Of a DNA stretch of 13,123 nucleotides, positions 7,574 through 13,123 are shown one piece after another. The stretch covers positions 1 through 13,123 of the forward strand of contig CAMPAP010000062.1 of the NCBI GenBank assembly GCA_946631935.1. The letters are read 5' to 3'. Positions within the stretch are counted from its first letter, which is position 1. Each line of letters opens with the position of its first letter. Made by a program: the position numbers and the translations under genes. The notes below the pieces were generated by a model that saw only the letters and a program-made list of their open reading frames with translations, was not told the origin of the DNA and searched no databases. Source of the stretch: an uncultured Lachnospiraceae bacterium. Lineage in GTDB: Bacteria > Bacillota > Clostridia > Lachnospirales > Lachnospiraceae.

Positions 7574-7603
7574 AATATAACAAAAAAGTATGCAGGGTGT
7601 CAA
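7574..7603 (-). promoter_or_regulatory. Promoter of the ohrR-gpx operon
   Basis: The minus strand has TTGACA (7603-7598), 18 bp, then TATATT (7579-7574). It is the strongest promoter match in this intergenic region and lies 47-76 bp upstream of the ohrR GTG. The kinase gene ends at 7662 with no convincing terminator before this promoter. Confidence 0.65.
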
Positions 7604-7661
7604 GAAAAAAGTTAATGTGTTTCATGCCGTGCGTCATTCGGAAAAACGCTTCCGTCAAAAA

Positions 7662-8912
7662 CTATATAAAAATCATAACGCGCACCCTGAACTTATCCTG
7701 AGTGAAATCAATAACAATATCCCCTCCGTTTTCCTTTACTATTCTTTCTACATTTGAAAGACCGAGCCCATGTTTTCCGACAGCATCTTGCTTGGAGGAT
7801 ATATAATGTTTGTTATCGGTATATAAATGTCCTTTATAAGAATTCTCAATATCAATATACAGAACATTCCGTTCAACCTTTGTCAAAAGCTTCAGTGTTT
7901 TTTCATCGGATTTTTTAGATGCTTCAATTGCATTTTCAAGTAAATTCCCAAGGATTATATTGAGATGATATTTGTTAACATTCAGATCATGAGGTATTGT
8001 CATTTTTACATCAACAGAAGAAAGGGCTTCCCCCGCATCCTTTATCAGATAATTTACCAGACTGTCCACTTCATACCTCCCGGTCTGAGAGTATCTGACA
8101 TCAGCTAAAACATCTTTTTTTATATCCGCAAGATAATGAATCAACTCATCGGTTTCACCGTGACTTATCAGGCTCTCCATTTCAATAATGTGATGTCTCA
8201 GATCATGTCGTATGCCTTCTATTCTCAATTCATTTTTTTCGATTCTTTCCAGTTCCTGCTTATAAATATTTATCTGTCTGTCGAAAGACTCCTTCTCAAT
8301 TTTACTGATATGATTCAGGATGATGACATTATACAACTCGAAGGTAACAAAACTTGTGATAAGCGCACACATTCCGACAATAACAAAATAACGTCCCATC
8401 ATTCCACTTTTCATCATACTCGCCAGAACCACAAGCATATTTATGGGAATAATGAGAAGAAATATCATATTTTTGTCAGCAGTCAACTCTCTCTTGTTTC
8501 TTTTCAAAACCGGTCTGAGGAGAACCTCACAGATCATCGCGAGAATAACGGTTCCTATATAGCTGACGGAATACACATCGACGTCATTATAAAAATACGA
8601 AAACAGGATAAATGACAAATAATCGCAGGCTCCGTTAATACATTCCACAAGAAATACCGCGATAATCTTTCTAAAAACAGAACCATCATAACAGATGAGC
8701 AGAATATACAAAAAGACAAGGCTGACTATAATATTAGCCACCGCAGAATGAAGATATTCACTTATCAGGTATGTAGATAAAAACCACAGAACGCCTGTGA
8801 TAATCTTCAGATGGATACAAAATTTTTTTCTTTCGAACATATCATCAAAAAAGTGCCAGATTACGATCAAAAGAAAAAAATTGCAGAGCGCAGTAATAAT
8901 ATAACCGATCAT
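7662..8912 (-). CDS. AgrC-like GHKL sensor histidine kinase
   Basis: This 416-residue kinase has the architecture of AgrC-type peptide sensors. Residues 1-200 hold about six hydrophobic membrane segments (roughly 3-21, 36-54, 58-75, 82-108, 118-135 and 148-197, the last covering two close helices). A short coiled-coil linker at about 200-232 leads to the H-box RHDLRHH with the likely phospho-acceptor His236. The ATP-binding domain shows the N-box GNLLENAIEA (322-331) and the G-box GLGLSNVERI (382-391). The atypical H-box and six-helix sensor fit the HPK10 group, whose members detect cyclic peptides. Its ATG overlaps the stop of the response-regulator gene by 4 bp (ATGA), so the two are translationally coupled. 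The ligand is not known from the sequence. Confidence 0.92.
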   Translation of the reverse strand: MIGYIITALCNFFLLIVIWHFFDDMFERKKFCIHLKIITGVLWFLSTYLISEYLHSAVANIIVSLVFLYILLICYDGSVFRKIIAVFLVECINGACDYLSFILFSYFYNDVDVYSVSYIGTVILAMICEVLLRPVLKRNKRELTADKNMIFLLIIPINMLVVLASMMKSGMMGRYFVIVGMCALITSFVTFELYNVIILNHISKIEKESFDRQINIYKQELERIEKNELRIEGIRHDLRHHIIEMESLISHGETDELIHYLADIKKDVLADVRYSQTGRYEVDSLVNYLIKDAGEALSSVDVKMTIPHDLNVNKYHLNIILGNLLENAIEASKKSDEKTLKLLTKVERNVLYIDIENSYKGHLYTDNKHYISSKQDAVGKHGLGLSNVERIVKENGGDIVIDFTQDKFRVRVMIFI

Positions 8913-9658
8913 ATTCCCAGTCTTTTCATCATATAATCACGAACTTCATCCCTGTACTTCCGGCTTACCGGCAGGTTGCTCATTTCATACAAAACAACAT
9001 GATCCGAGTGATATTCTCTGACTGCTCCGGAGTTTACAAGATATGATTTATGGATCCTTACAAAACCAGAGGACAGCTTTTCCGAAACATCGGACAACTT
9101 TCCGTAAAACTGCATTTCATCCACGCGCGTCACAAGTCTTATCTTCCTTCCGATACTTTCAAAATACATAATTTCCGATACAGGAATCCTGACGAGGGAT
9201 TTAACGTTCGTGAATTCAAAAATTTCTTCCGACGTCGAAAGGATGGATAATCCCCTTTTTACTGCTGATCGAAGTCTGTCATTATCAATGGGTTTTACAA
9301 GAAAATCCAGCGGAGTGATACTAAACAGTTCCATTGCATACAGTGTCTTTGACGATATGAAAATTATCTGAGTCCTCATGTCGGAAGCGGTATTTCGAAT
9401 GTATTCTCCGACACCCACACCATTGAGCTCATATAGTTCTATATCCAGCAGTACAAAGTCATATATCGATTTATTCTCAAGTGCCTTGATAAGCGACTCA
9501 CCCGAATAAAAAATGTCAAAATTTGCCGCCAGACCCAGAGAAAAGAATATATTTTCAACCTGTCTCTCAAGTTCTTCACATGTTGAAATTTCATCATCAC
9601 AGATTGCAATTCTATATTTATTATTGGATTTTATGCCTGATTCTTTCATATAATACAT
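8909..9658 (-). CDS. LytTR-family response regulator (AgrA-like)
   Basis: This 249-residue protein has a receiver domain (about 14-130) followed by a LytTR DNA-binding domain (about 147-249). Receiver residues are visible: Asp21-Asp22 in AICDDE, phospho-acceptor Asp72 in LLDIEL, Ser102/Ser103 in the switch position, and Lys122 in FLVKPID. The C-terminal half shows LytTR features such as IMYFESIGRKI, FVRIHKSYLVN and PVSRKYRDEV. It should be phosphorylated by the downstream kinase and act on LytTR direct-repeat sites. The start at 9658 lies 38 bp inside agrB and has no clear ribosome binding site; an ATG at 9649 (MKESGIK) is equally possible. Both imply translational coupling to agrB. Confidence 0.93.
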   Translation of the reverse strand: MYYMKESGIKSNNKYRIAICDDEISTCEELERQVENIFFSLGLAANFDIFYSGESLIKALENKSIYDFVLLDIELYELNGVGVGEYIRNTASDMRTQIIFISSKTLYAMELFSITPLDFLVKPIDNDRLRSAVKRGLSILSTSEEIFEFTNVKSLVRIPVSEIMYFESIGRKIRLVTRVDEMQFYGKLSDVSEKLSSGFVRIHKSYLVNSGAVREYHSDHVVLYEMSNLPVSRKYRDEVRDYMMKRLGI

Positions 9659-10211
9659 TCTCTGAAACGGAAAGTCCGCTGACAGTCATGGCAAGCAGCA
9701 AAGGTATCAATATCCCATTTGGTTTCGATGCCATTAGTCGGGCAACGAATAGTATGACTGTATAAAAAAACAGCAGCGTATAGACAATCTTCTTATATCT
9801 CTTCTTTTCCTCATAAAACAATCTTTTATTATCACTATCCTGGGGGGCAAATAAAAGATGAATAATGAAGCATACGAGCAATATAAACAGATATATAAAA
9901 AAACCAAATTCTACAGATTTTGAGTTATTGATAATTATTGCACAAACAACGATGATCAAAGATGAAAGAATTTCGCACTTCCATAGTTTATCAAAATGAA
10001 AGCCTCCGGCAAATATCCGGAGTGGGACAAAAAAAACCAGGAATAAAGATAATTCCTTTACACACCCAAAAAGCAATCCGATCAAAAGTGTTTCTAAGAT
10101 ATTAACGACAAACAATGCAACCTTTTTGTAACCGTATGCAGCAACTGAAATGTCATCATCGTCATATCCCTGATTCCGTAAAAACAATAATAGATAATTC
10201 ATAATTCTCAT
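9621..10211 (-). CDS. agrB: AgrB-family peptide-processing membrane protease
   Basis: AgrB proteins are integral-membrane cysteine proteases that trim AgrD and cyclise it into a thiolactone signal. The 196-residue length matches the family (about 190-210). The active-site segment PLRIFAGGFH...KC is intact: His72 and Cys79 are 7 residues apart, the same spacing as the S. aureus His77/Cys84 pair. The downstream APQDSDNKRL also fits the family. There are several hydrophobic helices (about 31-50, 52-66, 82-95, 101-120, 142-160 and 164-180). The start has no strong ribosome binding site; ATG 10202 is an alternative. It lies 13 bp after the DUF3592-like gene and overlaps the response-regulator gene by 38 bp, leaving no room for an agrD at its usual place. 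Confidence 0.92.
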   Translation of the reverse strand: MRIMNYLLLFLRNQGYDDDDISVAAYGYKKVALFVVNILETLLIGLLFGCVKELSLFLVFFVPLRIFAGGFHFDKLWKCEILSSLIIVVCAIIINNSKSVEFGFFIYLFILLVCFIIHLLFAPQDSDNKRLFYEEKKRYKKIVYTLLFFYTVILFVARLMASKPNGILIPLLLAMTVSGLSVSENVLYERIRHKIQ

Positions 10212-10224
10212 AAGTCAGGTCATC

Positions 10225-10596
10225 TTAATAAATATAAATCATCATTAAAATAACAGTTATTAAGCCGAACGAGAGGAAAAAAATACCGATTACCCAATAA
10301 CGAATATAAAAACCGTAACTGATAACTTTACTATGATTACTTTCTTTAACAAGAATCTTAAATCCTTTTCCTTTTTTTAACTGAAAAAAAGAAAAGCCTA
10401 AACAAACTAATTTTTTTTCTTCTCCATTTTCAATCACTGTGTATTCATACCACGTATTACGGCCGTGACGATTTCCCCAATATGATCCACGACTGGCACT
10501 GCAAATGCCATAACACTGATAATAAAACAATTTATAAAACATCGCTTGGAGAATGCAGACCCCACCAATTATAATAAACACTGATGACAATCCCAT
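10225..10596 (-). CDS. DUF3592-like two-helix membrane protein, function unknown
   Basis: The protein has 123 residues. A hydrophobic helix spans about residues 4-24 and another about 98-121. Between them is a soluble segment with an aromatic/basic patch (SYWGNRHGRNTWYEY) and beta-like strands ending in KGKGFKILVKES. Two helices flanking a small beta domain, with a Y-x-Y-x-V...G...F-x-I-L-V pattern, resemble DUF3592 proteins, but the match is by eye only. The start MGLSSVFI has AAGGG about 8 nt upstream. It sits 15 bp after the preceding remnant and 13 bp before agrB, so it is likely co-transcribed with the agr-like genes. No function can be assigned. Confidence 0.75.
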   Translation of the reverse strand: MGLSSVFIIIGGVCILQAMFYKLFYYQCYGICSASRGSYWGNRHGRNTWYEYTVIENGEEKKLVCLGFSFFQLKKGKGFKILVKESNHSKVISYGFYIRYWVIGIFFLSFGLITVILMMIYIY

Positions 10597-10611
10597 GCAT
10601 TTACCCTTCTC

Positions 10612-10893
10612 TTATCCAACCGAGTATACAAGTTTTGAGGAAACAAATAATCTCAACGAGTCAATCTTCTCCTTCACTTTAAATGTCGAATGATTCACAT
10701 TGTCAATAACATCCGACAATCCCGAAACAGAATCCACGATAAATGCAGTCCATCCATCACCCTTAACATATTTGTAATATTCCTGCTCCCCAAGCACTCG
10801 AATCTGGGCTATATTCGATAACCTATTATAAACTTTATCTAAAGCAGTATCAAAGGTCCAATAGTAATTATCGGAATATCTCCCAAATAATAA
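10612..10893 (-). pseudogene. Start-less open frame, probable 5'-truncated gene remnant
   Basis: The frame is open for 93 codons from just after an in-frame TGA (10894-10896) to a TAA at 10612, reading through YSDNYYWTFDTALDKV, QEYYKYVKGDGW and SSKLVYSVG. No ATG, TTG or CTG occurs in the frame before the GTG at 10797, which lacks a ribosome binding site and would give only 61 residues. The composition looks protein-like (aromatic and charged residues alternating, no low complexity), so it resembles the C-terminal part of a once longer protein, perhaps cut when the region was rearranged. I do not recognise the family. It lies 10 bp after the four-helix gene's stop and 15 bp before the DUF3592-like gene. 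A short functional protein made by coupling is the alternative. Confidence 0.45.
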
Positions 10894-10903
10894 TCAGTTT
10901 CAG

Positions 10904-11251
10904 TCAATCTTTGGTTACTATCAAAACAATACCGACAATGATACTAACAACGGAAAAAACAGTAACTCCGCCCATAAACAAGCCGGCCAAAACATTACAT
11001 ACAGCCACAGCCAAACAAATCAAAATGCAGTTATGTGCCGATTTTCCCTTTTTTTTCATTGCAATAATATTGAAAACAATCATTGTTATTCCAAGTATCA
11101 GCAAAACCAATGACAATACAGTCCACATTGTCTCAATTTTTTCCCTGTCAACACTTCCCGGAATTCTGATAAAGCCATTACTGGCAATTATGTATAAACA
11201 CGTCAACACTCCATAAATCATATTTGTCAAACCGATTAATTTGTTTTTCAT
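10904..11251 (-). CDS. Four-helix membrane protein, function unknown
   Basis: The protein has 115 residues with four hydrophobic segments at about 6-24, 43-64, 74-92 and 96-112. It has a basic cytoplasmic-type loop MKKKGKS between helices 2 and 3, and no obvious catalytic motif. AAAGGAG precedes two ATGs: the one at 11257 is only 2 nt away, while 11251 (MKNKLIGL) is at a normal 8 nt, so 11251 is chosen. It begins the AT-rich block that continues into agrB and the two-component genes, all in one direction. I do not recognise the family. Small multi-helix proteins beside agr-like loci can be immunity, transport or signal-modulating proteins, but nothing here shows which. Confidence 0.75.
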   Translation of the reverse strand: MKNKLIGLTNMIYGVLTCLYIIASNGFIRIPGSVDREKIETMWTVLSLVLLILGITMIVFNIIAMKKKGKSAHNCILICLAVAVCNVLAGLFMGGVTVFSVVSIIVGIVLIVTKD

Positions 11252-11309
11252 AGACATCGCTCCTTTTGATTATTTGCTTTTTTAATTTCACATCATTACC
11301 TATGTCGCC

Positions 11310-11329
11310 AGCGGTCAATACTGACCGCT
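11310..11329. repeat. Perfect 8-bp inverted repeat in the agr-block leader
   Basis: AGCGGTCA, a 4-nt spacer ATAC, then TGACCGCT. It is GC-rich inside a very AT-rich spacer, about 60-80 bp upstream of the four-helix gene and downstream of the possible promoter. No T-tract follows on either strand, so it is not a normal intrinsic terminator. It could be an operator or an mRNA leader hairpin. Confidence 0.6.
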
Positions 11330-11373
11330 TAAGCAAAAAACACTTCTAAATCAATTGTATATTGCAATACCTT

Positions 11374-11402
11374 ACAATAATGATAGATGTAATATGTGGC
11401 AA
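11374..11402 (-). promoter_or_regulatory. Possible promoter of the agr-like block
   Basis: The minus strand has TTGCCA (11402-11397), 17 bp, then TATTGT (11379-11374), matching consensus at 5 of 6 and 4 of 6 positions. Transcription would start near 11367, about 115 nt upstream of the ATG at 11251, and include the palindrome. It is the best match I found in the spacer but not a strong one. Confidence 0.35.
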
Positions 11403-11550
11403 CGTAAGTGTAAAAACCCGTGACAAATCGTCTAAATACATATTTTGGCAATATGAAGGTTATTTATTACATTCAGTAAAACAAGTTTAAAAATATGACA
11501 TAATACTGAAGTTGTAATAAAAAACTGTATACTTTAGGGAGGATTTTTTC

Positions 11551-11599
11551 ATAAAAACAGAGCCCGTATCACGCAATCGTGTACGGGCTCTGTTTTTAT
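11551..11599 (-). terminator. Strong symmetrical intrinsic terminator of groEL
   Basis: An 18-bp perfect stem pairs 11551-11568 with 11582-11599 and includes ACAGAGCCCGTA / TACGGGCTCTGT. It is topped by an inner CACG/CGTG stem and the tetraloop CAAT, with one unpaired T. A5 and T5 tracts flank the GC-rich stem, so it can terminate transcription in both directions. It starts 27 bp after the groEL stop. Confidence 0.93.
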
Positions 11600-11626
11600 T
11601 CATTGTCTGTGGCAGTGATCTGTAAA

Positions 11627-13123
11627 TTACATCATTCCGCCCATTCCGCCGCCTGCGGGCATAGGAGGCTGGGGCTCCTTGATGGTTGAAACGACGCTCT
11701 CAGTGGTAAGAAGAGTTGAAGCAACGGATGTTGCATTCTGGAGTGCTGAACGGGTAACCTTTGCGGGATCGAGGATTCCGGCCTTTACCATATCAACATA
11801 CTCTTCCTTAAGTGCATCAAAGCCGATGCCCTTCTTGGATTCACGAACTTTGTTAACGATAACGCTTCCGTCAAGTCCTGCATTTGTTGCGATCGTGTAA
11901 AGAGGAGCTTCAAGTGCCTTAAGAACAACTCTTGCACCTGTCTTCTCATCTCCGTCAAGAGTTTCAGCAAGCTCTGCAACCTTCTTGGATGCATGAATGT
12001 ATGCTGATCCGCCGCCTGCGATGATTCCTTCTTCAACAGCTGCTCTGGTAGCTGCAAGAGCATCTTCCATACGAAGCTTAGCTTCCTTCATCTCAGTCTC
12101 GGTAGCAGCACCTACTCTGATGACAGCTACGCCACCGGCGAGCTTTGCAAGTCTCTCCTGGAGCTTTTCTCTGTCGAAATCGGAAGTGGTCTCTTCGATC
12201 TGCTTCTTGATCTGGCCGATACGGGCTTCGATGGCTGTCTTGTCGCCTTCACCGTCAACGATGATGGTGTTCTCCTTGGCAACCTTAACGGATTTAGCAT
12301 GACCCATCATCTCAAGTGTAGCATCCTTAAGTTCAAGACCGAGTTCGGAAGAGATCACCTGGCCGCCTGTAAGGATCGCGATATCCTCGAGCATGGCCTT
12401 ACGTCTGTCACCGTATCCGGGAGCCTTAACTGCTACTACATTGAACGTACCGCGGAGCTTGTTAACGATCAGAGTCGTAAGTGCTTCACCCTCTACATCC
12501 TCAGCGATGATCAGAAGTTTCTTGCCTGACTGAACAACCTGCTCAAGAAGAGGAAGGATCTCCTGGATATTCGAGATCTTCTTATCAGTGATCAGGATGA
12601 GGGGCTCATCAAGAGTTGCTTCCATCTTATCCATATCCGTAGCCATGTATGCCGAGATATAACCTCTGTCGAACTGCATACCTTCAACAAGATCGAGTTC
12701 GGTGAGCATTGTCTTGGACTCTTCGATAGTGATAACGCCGTCGTTGGAAACCTTTTCCATGGCGTCTGCGACCAGCTGGCCTACTTCATCATCACCTGCG
12801 GATATGGCAGCTACTCTTGCAATGTGATCCTTGCCGTTCACGGGTGGGCTCATTTTTTCGATGGCTTCAACTGCCGCCTCAGTAGCTTTCTTCATACCTT
12901 TACGAAGGATTATGGGGTTTGCACCAGCAGCAAGGTTCTTCATGCCTTCGGTAATCATGGCCTGTGCAAGAACTGTTGCTGTTGTGGTACCGTCACCGGC
13001 AACATCATTTGTCTTGGTAGCAACTTCCTTAACAAGCTGTGCTCCCATGTTTTCAAATGCATCGGGAAGCTCGATCTCTTTGGCGATGGTAACACCGTCG
13101 TTGGTGATGAGGGGAGCTCCGTA
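11627..13123 (-). CDS. groEL: Chaperonin GroEL (Hsp60), N-terminus cut by window edge
   Basis: GroEL forms the double-ring ATP-dependent folding chamber that works with GroES. The frame runs from the window edge (first full codon Tyr, then GAPLITNDGVTIAKEIELP) to TAA at 11627, 498 residues; about 45 N-terminal residues should lie outside. Conserved features include the ATP-binding DVAGDGTTTATVLAQA, the apical-domain stretch with EGMQFDRGYIS, ILTGGQVI, RIGQIKKQIE, and the equatorial EEGIIAGGGSA. The C-terminus is the usual flexible GGM-rich tail, here PPMPAGGGMGGMM. It is followed by a strong terminator, so it is the last gene of its transcription unit (groES would be expected upstream, outside the window). 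Confidence 0.98.
   Translation of the reverse strand, partial: YGAPLITNDGVTIAKEIELPDAFENMGAQLVKEVATKTNDVAGDGTTTATVLAQAMITEGMKNLAAGANPIILRKGMKKATEAAVEAIEKMSPPVNGKDHIARVAAISAGDDEVGQLVADAMEKVSNDGVITIEESKTMLTELDLVEGMQFDRGYISAYMATDMDKMEATLDEPLILITDKKISNIQEILPLLEQVVQSGKKLLIIAEDVEGEALTTLIVNKLRGTFNVVAVKAPGYGDRRKAMLEDIAILTGGQVISSELGLELKDATLEMMGHAKSVKVAKENTIIVDGEGDKTAIEARIGQIKKQIEETTSDFDREKLQERLAKLAGGVAVIRVGAATETEMKEAKLRMEDALAATRAAVEEGIIAGGGSAYIHASKKVAELAETLDGDEKTGARVVLKALEAPLYTIATNAGLDGSVIVNKVRESKKGIGFDALKEEYVDMVKAGILDPAKVTRSALQNATSVASTLLTTESVVSTIKEPQPPMPAGGGMGGMM

Larger units (their letters stand above)
11252..11550 (-). other. AT-rich gene-free spacer between groEL terminator and agr-like block
   Basis: No convincing gene was found on either strand. 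The longest plus-strand frame (11380-11490, 36 codons) has no ribosome binding site and no AgrD-like features. The spacer contains a possible promoter (11374-11402), an 8-bp-stem palindrome (11310-11329) and, on the plus strand, AGGGAGG next to the terminator with no following start codon. It is the natural control region for the downstream agr-like block. Confidence 0.6.

Noticed and set aside
7639..7654. CGGAA/TTCCG inverted repeat after the kinase gene, considered as a terminator
   Set aside because: Only a 5-bp stem with a 6-nt loop and no T-tract following on the minus strand.
11380..11490. 36-codon plus-strand ORF in the groEL/agr spacer, considered as AgrD
   Set aside because: No ribosome binding site, no amphipathic N-terminal helix, no acidic C-terminal tail with the usual Pro/Glu pattern. 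It fits a chance ORF in AT-rich DNA.
11490..11545. Possible LytTR binding repeats (CAGTT- and CAGTA-like) near the groEL terminator
   Set aside because: The two elements are about 19 bp apart rather than the 21-22 bp expected, and they match the consensus poorly.

Overview
All recognisable genes in this window lie on the minus strand, so the window is best read from its right end to its left. The content suggests a low-to-mid GC Firmicute of class Clostridia, most likely a Lachnospiraceae (Butyrivibrio-like) anaerobe. This placement is inferred from three things: the Gram-positive order rimP-nusA-ylxR-ylxQ-infB, strong AGGAGG-type ribosome binding sites, and the long disordered extension of IF-2. 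No marker in the window fixes the species.

Layout, right to left. (1) groEL occupies 11627-13123, lacks its N-terminus at the window edge and ends at a very strong symmetrical terminator. (2) An AT-rich spacer of about 375 bp follows. (3) An AT-rich block at 7662-11251 holds a four-helix membrane protein, a start-less gene remnant, a DUF3592-like membrane protein, an AgrB-type peptide-processing protease, a LytTR response regulator and an AgrC-like histidine kinase. The agrB, regulator and kinase genes overlap. No AgrD peptide gene is visible. (4) An ohrR-gpx pair at 6508-7527 forms a peroxide-response module with a clear promoter and repeat operator. (5) A stand-alone NAD-dependent epimerase-like gene sits at 5366-6394. 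(6) The rimP-nusA-ylxR-ylxQ-infB transcription/translation operon fills 1-5259, with infB running off the left edge.

How the parts work together. RimP, NusA, YlxR, YlxQ and IF-2 act in ribosome maturation, transcription elongation/termination, RNase P/RNA binding and initiation. Their operon has its own promoter and a leader hairpin that looks like a NusA-type attenuator. ylxQ has no ATG, GTG or TTG at the position its family requires, and a well-placed Shine-Dalgarno points to an ATA start. OhrR would sense organic peroxide through Cys17 and control itself and the peroxidase. The agr-like block would process and sense a cyclic peptide whose precursor is not evident here.

The points most worth a second look are the ATA start of ylxQ, the rimP leader attenuator, and the AgrD-less agr-like cassette with its unassigned companions.
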